Assembly (NCBI GenBank): GCA_023055505.1
Contig: JALIRH010000001.1
Span: 99,231,034 to 99,295,033, forward strand
From: Callipepla californica brunnescens
Lineage: Eukaryota > Chordata > Aves > Galliformes > Odontophoridae
Length of the DNA: 64,000 nt
Reading direction: 5' to 3'
In this document: in pieces, positions 38,361-51,478 of the stretch
How the letters are laid out: each line of letters opens with the position of its first letter
Position numbering within the stretch: the stretch's first letter is position 1
The notes under the pieces: generated by a model
Database searches by the model: none
What the model saw: the letters and a program-made list of their open reading frames with translations, nothing else
Told to the model about the DNA's origin: nothing
Position numbers and translations under genes: made by a program

Positions 38361-39630
38361 TTGTCTTAGTTACGTCCAAACTAAAATTGGCATGGTTTTA
38401 ATTGTAGTTTGTGCCAGGATCTTTCCCAAAAGTTATACAAGACAAGACCAAGCCAGACTTGGCTCTCTTTGCCATGTACAGCTCCAAAACTCTTCTTCAA
38501 ACACAACCTTACACTCTCCTGCCAGGCATTAAGGTATGAAATGAAGCGTCAGTTTTCTACTATAAACACACAGTCATGGTAAGCTGCCACACAGGTTTCA
38601 CATTGTTACAAACGTTTTGCAATAGATAAAACAAAAGAGAAAATTAATGTTCTCGGTTTGCAGGAGAAATGCACAAGGATAGGGAACACCCATTAATAAG
38701 TATAGCATTGTGAATGGAGAGAAGCTGCTTTAGATGAGTCTTCTATTGAGTAGTGTGAGAGGAAATGTCTTGTGCCACTCAACCTGAATAAATGTGTTTG
38801 CTAATAGATTCATGGTCACTGTTAGAAGTACATATCGCTCCAGTCTAACTCAGTAACTCTGGCTTTTCTCTTACTCAGTGATCCATAAGCTGACTTGTTG
38901 AGTCAGTTAAGCTATAAATGTCTGAGATAGATTAGATCAATTCCATAATCAGTGTGAACTGTGAAAATATAAGGAACACGCACCTCACTTTTTATGGATA
39001 AAATTCAGGAATTAAAAATTTCTACATAGTTCAAGATTTAAAACATATATAATTAAGAAAATGAATAAAAATGGCTTAGGAGCAACAGGTGAGAAATAAG
39101 TAATAAAGCAAAGAATTGCTTGTTTGAGGAATTTTCTTGAAACAAGGTGTTGATTTTCATTCTCTAAACCCAGAAGTTCTTTAATTTAGAAGTTCTTCCA
39201 GTTCTAATCTTTGGTAAATTCCACCATCTACTTAAGGGCCTCTTTTTTACAAACATTACATTTTAAATAAGAATTTCCAAATCCACTGTGTTGATTCAGG
39301 TCACAGATGTACAGATTAGGGAAGGCTCTCTGTCAGTCACATTGCTTCCTCTTCTGATTGACAGGGAAAATGATTAGGGAACTGGGATACATTTTTATAC
39401 TGTAGATAGATGAATGAAACACGCTAATGTAGAGACAATGTCAGGAAAAAGAAAATTTTCTTTCGTCCATAAGAGCCAGTCCTAAAAAAGAGGCACTGGG
39501 AACTGAAACGATCTTATTAAGTGAATCTATTACAACCACCAAATCTTGAGTCATTGTTTATATAGTTACCCCATAGATAAACACCTGCCTGCCAAAGAAT
39601 TGCAACTGAAGTGCATTTAGACTCACAAGG
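38361..39630. other. Non-coding DNA downstream of the candidate exon
   Basis: If the minus-strand exon at 39631-39777 is real, this stretch would hold its 3' UTR. I saw no clear AATAAA on the minus strand close to the stop. Otherwise nothing recognisable. Confidence 0.4.
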
Positions 39631-39777
39631 TCATTTGTGGTTACTGCGTTTGTTGGGACCCTGAAGCATGGGTTGAAACACGAATGATTCAGGCTTGTAA
39701 TATGCAGTCTTCAGCTCTTTACCATCTGACTGTACGTTACTGACATCACTCCTTCGGTTTTCATAAGAAGAACACTC
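39631..39777 (-). CDS. Candidate 3'-terminal coding exon, unidentified gene
   Basis: I do not recognise the product. The minus strand shows a good splice acceptor (TTTCTTCTATACAG) at 39778, then 48 codons and a TGA at 39631-39633. The encoded tail begins ECSSYENRRSDVSNVQSDGK and ends MLQGPNKRSNHK. It is polar, with several Ser, Tyr and basic residues, like a cytoplasmic tail. Support comes from the uninterrupted frame, ordinary codon choice (GAG, CTG, AAG, CAG) and about four CpGs in 147 bp, in DNA where CpG is otherwise rare. An in-phase candidate exon lies 121 bp upstream (39899-39946). Against it: no family match, no other clear exons of the same gene in the window, and the frame also continues into the presumed intron up to 39813. 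It could be a conserved non-coding element or a decayed exon. Confidence 0.35.
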   Translation of the reverse strand, partial: ECSSYENRRSDVSNVQSDGKELKTAYYKPESFVFQPMLQGPNKRSNHK

Positions 39778-39898
39778 CTGTATAGAAGAAATCCTAACAG
39801 TGGATGTGGACATTAAGATGAAAATACCTCAAAGTAGTGGTACACCAACTTCTGATACAATTCTGCTTTTTTCCCCATTCTTGAAACATTTCACACAC

Positions 39899-39946
39899 CT
39901 GCAGCTTTTCACTACGATGTGGGAAAAGTTCTGGGTACAAAGCTAT
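39899..39946 (-). CDS. Candidate 48-bp exon upstream of the terminal exon
   Basis: On the minus strand the acceptor-like CTACTTTTTCAAG precedes 16 codons, IALYPELFPHRSEKLQ, followed by a CTGCAG/GTGTGT donor. Both edges are phase 0, so it joins the exon at 39777 without shifting frame across a 121-bp intron. An alternative acceptor (ATTATTTCAG) would extend the exon to 40019 in the same frame. The GTGTGT donor is weak. This rests only on splice-like sequence and frame agreement, and may be chance. Confidence 0.22.
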
Positions 39947-41956
39947 CTTGAAAAAGTAGCTGATATTTACTGTTACAAGTATTGCAAAGTAATGCCCTTT
40001 AGCACTACACAATATGAAACTGAAATAATGATAATCATACGAAGACTTAGAACAAGGAAACACGGAAGAAAGAAATTCAGTTAATGACTGCAATTTGTGA
40101 TTGCTCAAGACTTTATTGAATTTTTCTTATTTTAATTTCTACTTCTACACTAACAAAAAAGTATTTATCTCAGAATACATAACCCAGAAAATTATTTAAA
40201 ATTTCAGTTTATCTGTATGATCAAAATAATCAGAATCCTCAGCATACAATACTGGATAATAACGAATCTCAAACAATAGCTAATGTTCTAGGGGAAAATA
40301 TTAACCCTCTGATGCTACTCCATCCTTTTTGCAATCAACGTCTCCTTACAAGTCCCTAAAAGTCTCTGACCTTTCCTTTATTTTCCCTTAATTTTCTTTC
40401 TAGAGTATGTACTGATTTAGTCTTTAAAGCATCTAGACATGGATCACAGAAGTTTTAGAAAATTGACATAATTGATTTGATGTTCCACCAAACCAATAAA
40501 ATGTTGATGCATAAATTAGATAATTTTTTTAAAAATAAATAAATAAATGCATAAAACCACTTATTTCACAGCCGCGATGTCCAGTGCTTTTCCTTTTGTG
40601 TTACATTGCAGGGAAGAAGGCACACAGATTAATGATGCAGTGAGAAAGCATGCTGAAATGGTTGCTGAGATATATTTCGTTTTCTTTTGCTTACAGTTTT
40701 CAACTAATGCATTTTTGATGTCTACAATTCAATGCAAGTATTTATTCAGCTTCATTTAATTTCTTATTATTTTCCACTCTTTTGTCAATAGTGCATTTGG
40801 AAAACATATTTTCAGTGTTCTACACAATAAGATTCTTATTGCTGATGTCTTGACAGAAATTGGGATATTGACACTGAAATGTGGGTATTGATCTAAATTT
40901 GTTTCTTACCTGTACTGAGCCATAGAGGCAGTATACACAATGTTTATAATAATGTTATCTTATTCTGTATATTTCTGGGCCAGAATGAGGGTTTGAGTTG
41001 TTGAACAACAGGTCTAATGATCTAGATCTTATCATGGACTATTTAATTGTTATTCATGATTTGCTCTCATGGAACAACAATTCAGATTTTTTCCTTATCA
41101 AAAACTTAGGAACGACAAGGATTTCAGTAAAGAGATCTATGAGTTTATGAAGATTGTTGTTTGCTACTTCTAGATTTATGAAGGTCTGTGCACTAATAGT
41201 ACACCACACCGGTAAGAGTTAATGGATCCACGTGTAATACTTTCAACAAGTAGCAACAAAAGTCAATGTCAAGCAACACATGCCTCAGAACCTGAAAGTA
41301 AAGTGTAACAAGTATCAGAAATGCTTACAACTGAGCTATTTACAGGAGACCTGGTATTTTTCAGAGATTGGTAGAGTCATGTTAACGATAAAGGAAGAAA
41401 AGAAAGCTGTAAGGAGATAACCAAAAGCAAGAATACCTAATTAGAAAAATGGACTGGATCTTACAGGAAACTTTCAAGCAAACCTCAGGTTGAAATTTAT
41501 ATCCCTACTGATGAAGAGACAGAAAGAATTTTCAGAGGCCTAAAGAAAACTGATACAGAAACTCAAATGAATTTTCCAGCAGGCAGTGAAAGAAAACATG
41601 AAGTAAGCCCTGCAACAGATGAAGTGGGGGATTATGAATAGATAAGAATCATTAGATAAGAAACTAGCAGGATAGAAGATGCTTAAATATTGGTATTATT
41701 AAAATATTTTCTTTTCCTAAAAAAAAAAAAAAAAAGAAGCATTATAAAGCTACACATTCAGTGAAAGTATAATTGAGAAAAGCTTCTATCAGAAGATAGG
41801 ATAGTTGTAGACCAAGGATGGAAGTAATGTGATCTAACTTTCAAATGTATTTAAGATTTCCTTCTGAAAAACCAGAAATACAATTAGAAATATCTACAGT
41901 CATCAGCCTATCTCATCAGATAGAAGCAAACGTCAAGGAAAAAAAAACACAAAACC
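39947..41956. other. Unique AT-rich non-coding DNA
   Basis: No supported gene apart from the possible exon extension to 40019. A poly-A run lies at about 41719-41735. Confidence 0.45.
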
Positions 41957-42285
41957 CTGAAGGGAGGGTGTGAAGAAGACAGGAACAGGCTCAATTCAGT
42001 GAGGCCCAGTGATTTCTAACAACAAACAAAGAAGTAGGGGGCGTGAACAGAAATGCAGGAGACACCGTCAGGCCATCACGGAATACTTCTTTACATGACA
42101 GTGGCAGAGCCATGGAATAGGTCTTCTAGAGATCTGGAGTCTGCCTCCCTGAGATAATCAAAAGTCATCTAGACATAATTGTCCTGGACAACCTGCTGTA
42201 TGTGGCCCTACTTGAGGAAGGAGGTTGGACCAGATGAACCTTCAAGGGCTCTACCTACCGTTCTGCAGCTCTGTGATACAGAAAT
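41957..42285 (+). mobile_element. CR1 LINE 3' fragment
   Basis: The sequence is a diverged CR1 3' UTR: GGAGGGTGTGAAGAAGAC, AGGCTCAATTCAGTGAGGCC, GGAATACTTCTTTACATGAC, GTCATCTAGACATAATTGTCC and GAGGTTGGACCAGATGAACC occur in the expected order. It ends near CTGCAGCTCTGTGATAC. No ORF2 part is left. Confidence 0.88.
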
Positions 42286-42894
42286 ACATTACTATTTACA
42301 GTCAGTGGAGAGAACTAAGCATGTTTAGTCAATAAATGTTCTCATTCTAAAGTAGATGTAGGGAATTGGTTAGATATACAATGGGAATCATGTTTCAGAA
42401 TAGTTTCCTGCCAGCCACTGTATATGTGAAGAACGACAGGTAACCAGGTCAGATGTGCATATTTAAATCTTAAATGCTTAAATTAGAAAGATAAAGCCAC
42501 TGAAGTCCCAGCTTTGTATTTCTGTAGCACTGACGCAGTGCATTTCTGATCCTTGGGGTTTCTAGACCTCTTGGATTACAACTGAATAAACAGAATTTTA
42601 CAGGTGAACGAAATAAATGGTAAGATCAAAGCAATGACCTGACTTTTGAAAGCCTAGGTGCAAGAAAGAGGCAATAGTTGAGGCATGAAATTAAATAGCC
42701 TGAACTCATCTTCTCTGCATCTTTGTAACTCAGGGTGAGAACCTTGTAGCAACCCTTACTGAAATTTGACTTCCATCCTTATTGAAGAGTTATTAAAGAG
42801 TACAATGACATAATTATCTATAGTTCTCACTTGGGTTATGATAGAAACAACACTCATTATTTTACATCTGTTCATCTCTTTCCTGCCAGAGAAG
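42286..42894. other. Spacer between two CR1 fragments
   Basis: I see no gene or repeat in this stretch. Confidence 0.45.
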
Positions 42895-43013
42895 TTTGGG
42901 TTTGAGTTGGAAGGAGCTCCAAAGATTATTTACTCCACCTCTGCTACTGCGGGCATGGAAATCTTTCACTGTATGAAGTTGCTTAAAGCCCCATCCAATT
43001 TAACACACTGAGA
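42895..43013 (-). mobile_element. CR1 LINE 3' fragment, minus strand
   Basis: GTTTGGGTTTGAGTTGGAAGGAGCTCCAAAGATTATTTACTCCACC... is the complement of a CR1 3' UTR, followed by GCGGGCATGGAAATC and CTTAAAGCCCCATCCAATTT. It is short and strongly diverged. Confidence 0.75.
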
Positions 43014-46000
43014 TAGTGCACCCTGTCTGGTGCTCCCTTATGTTATCTAGTAGGATTAGATTCCAACCCTCATAGTGTTTAATCTCAAACAGACAAAAAG
43101 GTGGCATTCTGCACTGACAGGCAACTAAAGGCTTGTTTTTTAACTGCTTTTTTCTAGCAGCACATTTTGAGAATATCATCATTATTTTTGGATAGCACCT
43201 ACGTGTTACGCTATTTTAGTGTACGCTGAGATATTTTGTTAACTCCATTTTCTGTCTGTTGTTTTCCTATGAATTATCATACTAATAGTGAAATCTGTAA
43301 TAATCTGCATGAAGGCTATATTATCACCTATTTCAACATAGAGATTTCAGACTATTCTGAAAATGCTATACTGTGCTAAAATACTCACTTTATTAGCTTA
43401 TGTCCTATACAGGTTTATGTGTGAATTCTTACACCAATGTTTCGACACAACGTCTTTAAAAAGGGAAGATATTGAACTGGTAAGTATTCTGAATATTCTA
43501 TAGAATGGTATTATAGAAGAGAGAATGTCATATTTTGCTTTTATTTTATTTTGGGATTTGTTGTTTTTAAAATTTCTTCTCCAGAACTAATAAAATTGTT
43601 TATGGTGGTTAATAAGTTGGCACTAATGCAAATGTCTGTCAGAGGCTGCTAAATGTGTGAATCCAGACATTATGAACCAAACCATATTATATCACCCTAT
43701 TTCTTTCTTTCAAAAGCTCTATAGGTTGTAACAAAATACAGCCTCTCTTTAAAAGGTCAGTGCTGTGGAAAGTCACTGGAGTCAGACTTCACAATCCAGC
43801 CTGCCTGGTCGAACTTGTTATGTCTGAATGCTAATCAAATCTGTATCTTCATATAAACTTTTCTGCTTGCTTCTAGCAGTTGGGATCAAGTCCAATTTTA
43901 CACAGTTTAAGGATGAACTGTATAGATATTACTTAGAATGAAGATGAAATGTAGAATTACACTTCTAACACTGAACATATTTATCCCAAAATATTGCTCA
44001 ATAACGTAACCACAGCAATCATTTTAATTAAAAATACCTTCTAATCTTAATACATTGTAGAATAAGGAAAGACAATCTCTTCCATGAGAATACATGAACA
44101 CACAGAACAACAGACATCTGTCGGAGGAAGACTACCGCTGTAATTACTGATTATTCATCAGCTTTAAGACTTAAAAAACACCATGCATTTGGACTGGAAA
44201 AGTGACTAACATTTTATATAATTTTTGATAATTGCAGTTTTTAAGTTTATTAAAAATATATATTGAGATTAATTATCTCTATTTCAACTAGGCATCTTGG
44301 ATTATGGACCAGGGTCTATCAACCTCAGTGCTCAGGTTAGATATCTCCATAACTCATAATTGAAATAATTCTTGTGATTAAAACAAAAGAAAATATATAT
44401 ATATGTTGGAACAAGATGATCTTGAGAGCTAAGTCTGAAAGTACTTCCATTGCATTTGGAAATGTTCTGTAATCAAGAAGTATATAAGCTATACTTGCAC
44501 TACAAACTAGGTTATAATCAAGTCTGTTCTGTTGTCATGAGAGAATCCAGGCTATTTCTCCTTAGTCACAGTGTTGTGAGACATTCAGAACTGAGTGTGA
44601 AAGTAATCTTTCTTCAATAAACTCCATATAAATTAGAATTCAGTTGTTAAAACAGTGTGGAGAGTGCATCAGAGGGATGACCAGGTATTGGGTAGCTGAA
44701 ATAAGAATGAAAAGTAACCTTTAACAGTCTTGTATTTCATGTTAATAATATTGAATTTAGTGAGTTCCTCACCATGTTTTACTTGCAGAGCAAATATTTT
44801 CTCATTCAGTTATTGAACTCATGGTGTGATGTCAGTGAACTGCACTTTCAATGCTTTTAACTAGTGAATAAAGATCATCAGAAAAGTTTTAAAGGATAGT
44901 GAAAAAGGTAAGGGAAAGGAAAAGGAAAGGAAAGGGGAAGAGGAAGGCTGAAGAGGGAAGGAAAATGAGAAATAAAGGTATGCACAAGTCTGAGACTTTT
45001 AGTAACAGAATGGATGTCTGTAGAGCACTAGAAACTTTTGAAGAAAATGGGAATGCAGTATTCTTAAGCGTGAGAAATCATGGCTAAAAATGTCTAAAAT
45101 TTCCTGCACTGCTTGGGCTGTTTATTTAAGGATGTAGGTTCTAACAACAAATTGAGTCATAATGTGGTACTTTCAAAGTGTAGTTTGATATGACAGAAAT
45201 GGACCAACTTCTCTATGCAGTCTTTCAACATTATGAAGCTGACCCTGACAAATATCTGCCATTAATGAAGTTTATCCTTTTCTATACACTTCTCTGTCTG
45301 ACTTCTAATAGGCTATGTATCATGTTTGAGATGCATTTAATCAGAAATGTAATGTAACAATAGGTTTGACTGTAGTAAAAGGTCGAATTGACATTTTTGG
45401 GAATTCGAGCAAGTCTTTGCATCGTTCATAAAAAGATAGTATTTGTGTATCACCACTAAAGAGTAACATCTAATCTATATTCTGTTGCATGTAATTTCTG
45501 CAAAATATCTGCTTCTAGATACTAATACGGTTTCCAAAAAAACTTAAATGTAGCATGAGTGTAGATAGTACCCAGCAGTTAACTCTATGTTATAAATGAA
45601 CTTTCTGATGGCATTCTGAATTTGTTACCTTTATTGCTCTCATACTCAAAACAGACTAAACTAGCATATAATTTACCAGCATATATATAGTCAAATACTT
45701 TGTAATAAATTTATAATTAATATAATTGCCTGTGTTTTCATTTTTTTTCTGATTGCTTATTTCCCTGACTGACCTGCAAGATAGACTTCTTTTAAATTTT
45801 CAGGTAACTTCTACTGATTGTACGTGACTCTCTTTTGGTACAATATTTCTCAGTAACCATCAGGACATTTTTCGCACAGAATGTCATAGTCTTTGACACA
45901 CATATCCCCATGCTTATAAAAATAATTAGTAGTTAATGAAAACAATTGTCACATTAAAGAAAATAAATGTCTATAAAATAAATTTGCAGCAGGACTAAAA

Positions 46001-47140
46001 AGTCTTCTAAGTCAACCACAAAGCCTCAGGTTGATTATATTAAATAGTTTTGAGATTTACAGATGAAAGTGTGTTTTAGTAAATGTAGAGGAGCTATTTC
46101 TAATGTATTTCTCCTGAACAGCTCTTCAGTAATTATTTAATATATACTATAATAAAGGAGCTTGTACATTGATTTAATACGTATTTTTATTATACTTTAT
46201 CACAACTAATTTTCATCCTACTTTATCTTAAGTGCCATGTATAAGCATTAGGATGATAAAATCATTTCAGTGTTCCAAAGCAGCTGTTGAGGAGTTCTAA
46301 GAATGTTTTCTTAGTCTGTTTCTAGTAATGAAATAAAAATAGTCTCTTTCTGGTCAGATTACTGTGTATTGCAAGAGTATATCTAGTTTGCATTGCAAGT
46401 CCTACAGAGAAAAACCTGTACTACTGGAAACTAATGACTTTATCTTAAATACTTTTTTATTTTTTGCCTTTCTCGTTATCCATGTAAGGTAGTCCTCTTC
46501 TGAAATATAACCTCCTTTAACAAGCACTTTTTGTTATTGGTGGTGGTGGTTTTTGTTTTTTGGTTGGTTGGCTTTTTTTTTTTAACAGTTTTGTTTTTCC
46601 ATTTGAAAGGCCTCCACTTCCCCTTAAATTTTTGATGGAGTTCTAGATGAGTTAAGAATATTCTTCTGTCTATTTTTATCTGGAAATAAAAAATGCAACT
46701 TTCTACTCTGTGTGGCCTTCTCAAAGCACTTTTCATATTGGACATCTTTTTCTTCAGCCTAACAAACAAGTCGATTTTCCTTAGTAGTGTTCTTTGACAC
46801 TAAGCCTCGGTTTAAAATTAGTGTGGCTTTCCTGAGGCTTTCCTCATATTCTCCATGTCTTTCTTTTTAACTCTCTATGAATCACAGCATTCTGCTGTTC
46901 CATTTTGGCTCTAGCCCCTCTCGTGTTGTCCACCTCTACAGATAAACAGATTAAAATACATAGCATGGTTTCAGCTCAGCTCATGAAAGTGAGACAAGCA
47001 AAACTTAGAGAGTTTAAGGCTGACTTATGCTGTCTGTACTACCAGTAGTCAACCACAATACAACAGAAATCATTTAGTTTTTTTTTTTCTTCATTAAACC
47101 ACACATTAAACCCTAGGGAACCCAGTTGCTGCCTACATTC
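43014..47140. other. Unique AT-rich non-coding DNA
   Basis: No supported gene. There is a (TA)n run at about 44394-44405, a purine-rich patch of GGAAA-type repeats at about 44897-44970, and GT/T-rich simple sequence at about 46535-46585. The minus-strand frame at 46476-46769 owes its lysine-rich end to that simple sequence. Confidence 0.5.
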
Positions 47141-47340
47141 ACAGAATCACAAAATTGTAGGTATTGGAAGGGGTTTTCAGAGATCATTAAGTTCAACCCC
47201 CCTGCAAAACAGTCCCCTTACACTAGGCAGCACAGGTTAAAACCATGCAAGTATTCGCTATCTCTAGAGAAGTAGAATCCGCAGCCTCCCTCAGCAGCCT
47301 GTTCCAGTGCTCTATCTCTCTGTAAAATGATATCTTAGGC
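47141..47340 (-). mobile_element. CR1 LINE 3' fragment, minus strand
   Basis: CACAGAATCACAAAATTGTAGG marks the complement of a CR1 3' end. It is followed by ATTGGAAGGGGTTTTCAGAGATCATTAAGTTCAACCCCCCTGC and, further on, CAGCCTCCCTCAGCAGCCTGTTCCAGTGCTCTA. Only the 3' UTR is left. Confidence 0.9.
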
Positions 47341-49028
47341 TGGGAAACAGTATTTAGACTTTAGACCATTCACTAAAACAGAATCAAGCTTATTTTTTAT
47401 TATTTTTATCACTGCCAACATTGTCAACATCACTGAGGAAACTGTTTTTTAAGATAAAAGAAGGTAGAAAGTCACAGAAGAATACAAAATTTTAAAACTA
47501 AAATTTATTTCTATGTGAATTATAAAAATCATATCATTGATACACAAAGATTTTTATGCGATAACTGTTCATCACCGCTTCTCAGAAAACCAAGAAGACA
47601 GCATTTCTTACAAGAAAAAATGTAATGTTTGACTATATTCTGGCAGGAAACTACTGGTCTCCTGGTTATTAATAATAAAGTGCCATCAGAAAACTGCTTA
47701 TCAGTCTATAAAACATAGTAGAACATAGGCTCTGTTCTGTAGAGTATACAATTGGAAAATGATAGAGGGAATACAAGGTTTTCTAGGTGCTACAGCAACA
47801 GGGACTATTACAGTATATCTCCACCACCTCCCATTCCTGTTGTTACTCTTATTTATCAATTTTTATTTATTGGCATTAGCAGCAGAAAAAGGATGTTCTT
47901 TTATTGATAGCTACACTAATCTGATAAAAAACTAGGAGTGATAGAAGAAATAACTATGCACACAGATAGCAGCAGCAGATGGTGATTTCTACCAGGAAAT
48001 GCATGCAAGGATTCAGAGAATAAGCTTTTACAATCAAACAGCAGCACTGACATTTTCAGAGAATTAAAACTGAACTGTATCTCAGTGTTTTAGCAGAGGT
48101 GGAACAACAAAACTGAAAACAATGAACAGTACATAGACAACTTTGGCACTCATCCTGTCCCTATTATATATACTAAACCCAAAGACTTACTGAAGAAGGC
48201 AAAGAACAGCTGCAAAATGGTCATGACAATAAGGGAAAATTTGAATGGACATGTACTACTAAAACTCCTGATAGAAAAAGCACAATTAAGGACCAGAGCT
48301 GAAAAAGTACAATAGAGACTTTAGTTCCTAGAGCTTTACTCTGGGAGCAGAACTCACTCCACCAAAGTTACAGAAATTCAGAGCATGATCTGACATAGCA
48401 AATGGTTACAGAGGCAAGTATCATATCTGTGAATGGAATCAGTAGTACTAGCAATCCAGATGTCCTTCTCTTTGCAAAGATTTTCCACTTCTTTGGTTCC
48501 ACCACTTCTGTGGTATAAGAGTTTCCACATCAGCTCTGAAGGTATACTTTTTTGGACCAAAGTGAATTACTTTTTCAGGACAGGATGTGCCACCTTTAAA
48601 AATAGATCTCACTAAAAAGCTCATGAAAGATGATCCCTAAAAAACAATCTTTCACTGTATGTGTGATGCACTAATTGCCTTGTGTTCTTCTCTCTGCAGT
48701 TTATTTCAGAAATGTGAGATATAATTAAAGTAATTGCTGTTGCTGTGAAAATCCCATGCTTTCTGTGGTTAAGAAATACTGTTAGCTTCCCAAATTCAGA
48801 AGTGGTACTTCTCCTGGAAATGACTGCATTGCAATATTCAGGATTTGACATTACCATGCTCTATTCATTCTCAATTAAAAATAGCAAATATTCCTCACAA
48901 ACATAAAATGGAAATATAATAAATAAATAAATAAATAAAGTTAAAACCTAAAAACCCATATCTGACTTTTATTTCCAAATACATTGTACCTAGATGCTTT
49001 GCATGGTGGAATTTATAACTTTAATTTA
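47341..49028. other. Unique AT-rich non-coding DNA
   Basis: No gene is supported. An (AAAT)n microsatellite lies at about 48921-48939. Overlapping frames on both strands at 48378-48615 have no motif. Confidence 0.5.
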
Positions 49029-50087
49029 TGAGGGATGCTCCGAAAGTGATGTCTCCTATTCTATTATTTTGTCCCACAGTGACAGTGTCGTGGTTTTATG
49101 ATTTTTTGGTACTGGTATTCCACATCATGGCATCATGTAGTGCATTGGGAGTCAGGGAGAACTACATTCCCCAGAGGACTTTGCAATGCTTTGTATTTTT
49201 TCACGTGTTTTCCGCTCAGAGGGAACAGATAAAAACTCTCTGCGGTCACGGGACGTTCTCTCTCTTTCCTCTAGGATCACTTAGGAGTGGGTGCTCGCTG
49301 CCGTCCGCCTTCAGCGTTAGCGTAAGGCCTTCGGTTTATCGGGCACTCACTCTCTCTCTCTCTCTCTCACTTGTTTTGTTTGATTCATTGTATTGCATTA
49401 TATTGTGTTATTTACTTCCTGATGTCTTATTTAGTAAATTAGCTTTTCCCCCTCAGATCGTTGCCGCTGTTTTGTTTTGGGGCTTATCTCCCTTTTTTCC
49501 CTTTCCCCCTTCCCCCTGTCTGGGGTCTGGGCCTGTGGGTCTCCTTCCTCGGTTGTTGCGGGGCCGAGCCAGCTCACAAACCCCTGACAGACAGAGACAG
49601 ATGTTTGTGTTATGACAGTAGAGACTGAACATTCCCACCAATATCCCATTACTTTTTGTCACCATGCAGCAGATAGCAGTGGAGAGGCAGTCTGACAAAA
49701 TGGATTCTGACATGGAAGTGTATATGAAACAAAGGTGTGTCACTGAATTTCTCCATGTGGAAAAAATGAACCCAGTGACATTCATTGATACTTGCTGAAC
49801 ATTTGTGGAGACCAAACTACGGATGAGAGCACAGAGAGGTGGTGGGTAGTGCATTTCAGCAGTGGTGAAAGTGATGTGAAAGGCAAGCCATATTCTGGAA
49901 TGTCAAGCTCAGCTGTCACACCATGCAATGAGGAGCTTCTCAATCAGCTCATCCACATGAATCAGCTAAGGATGGTGACTATATAGAAAAATGATGCTCC
50001 GTAGCTGGAAATTTGCTCTTTAAAAAATGTTATTGTGTTTTTCTATCTGTTGTAGAAGACAATACTTTCCGAGAGGCCAACACAGTA
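49029..50087 (+). mobile_element. Mariner (Galluhop-like) deletion derivative, split by a solo LTR
   Basis: The left end, TGAGGGATGCTCCGAAAGTGATG, follows a TA at 49027-49028 and is a clean mariner terminal inverted repeat. The right end, AATACTTTCCGAGAGGCC (50061-50078), is its imperfect inverse. Without the LTR only about 550 bp of mariner is left. It holds the transposase N-terminal, DNA-binding region (start-like ATG at 49700; RWWVVHFSSGESDVKGKPYS around 49850). It then jumps from the QLIHMNQ block straight to the last codons (GGTGACTATATAGAAAAATG, about 49974), losing the whole catalytic domain. It is a non-autonomous relic of the same family as the copy at 19588. The right boundary is uncertain by a few bases. 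Confidence 0.85.
49086..49589 (+). mobile_element. Solo LTR of an endogenous retrovirus-type element
   Basis: A 504-bp sequence begins TGTCGTGG, ends CCCCTGACA, and is flanked by a perfect 5-bp repeat GACAG (49081-49085, 49590-49594) made of mariner sequence. This is the structure of a single LTR left after recombination between two LTRs. It is more GC- and CpG-rich than its surroundings in the middle (49235-49340). It contains a (TC)n run (49349-49368) and a possible AGTAAA polyadenylation signal (about 49432) followed by a TTTTG-rich segment. Five-base duplications fit ERVL-like or gypsy-like integrases better than avian alpharetroviruses, which make six. No internal retroviral gene is present. 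Orientation is plus if the AGTAAA reading is right. Confidence 0.88.
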
Positions 50088-50734
50088 ATATAAAAAAAGA
50101 AATCACTGCCATAGTCAGTGAATTTGCTTCCAATTCTCTATTCATACACAAATTTCAAAAGTAGTTCTTCATATAATAAGACTTGTTTGTTTTATTTTAC
50201 AATGAAAAGTTATTATATTGCATGAGAATTGCAGTTTGTAGTCACCTTAGTTCAGCTTTGACTTTAATTCTGTTCTAGGTACACTAGTTTTACCTCACCT
50301 TCTTTGAGGTAGGAGTCATCTCATTGATTGTCTTGAGTAAAAGGAAATGGCTCGTGCATCTTTTGTACATTATAACAAATGTCCTTTTTGCATTATAATT
50401 GAATGGTGATTGTTGTGTTCAATCAATGAGAAAGGTTAAAGGAGATCCTCTGCCAGCATTTTTAATGGAGAAGTCGATTAAGATTCAGTTTAATCATTCT
50501 GGCTGCTTCAGAATTAAAGCAACAAAGACCATCAATGGCACTATAATTACCAGTCTTTCTGTAAGTTTACACTGCTATTTATGCAGCCATAAATTCTGCT
50601 ATAATGCACAATGTGACCAGGTTAACTTGCTTTGTTTGCAATGCAAAATATTTCCCTTAATTTTACCGTGGATAAGAAGTTGTTGTGATGAAGGATATAT
50701 AATTCACCTTAGTTTATAAAAAAGAAACAAAAGC
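50088..50734. other. Unique non-coding DNA
   Basis: No repeat recognised. A 106-codon frame at 50399-50719 is unsupported by motifs or codon signal. Confidence 0.45.

Positions 50735-51478
<744 letters not shown>

Noticed and set aside
49028..49615. 195-codon plus-strand open frame
   Set aside because: It starts in the mariner terminal repeat and runs through the solo LTR; it has no protein motif and crosses two unrelated elements.
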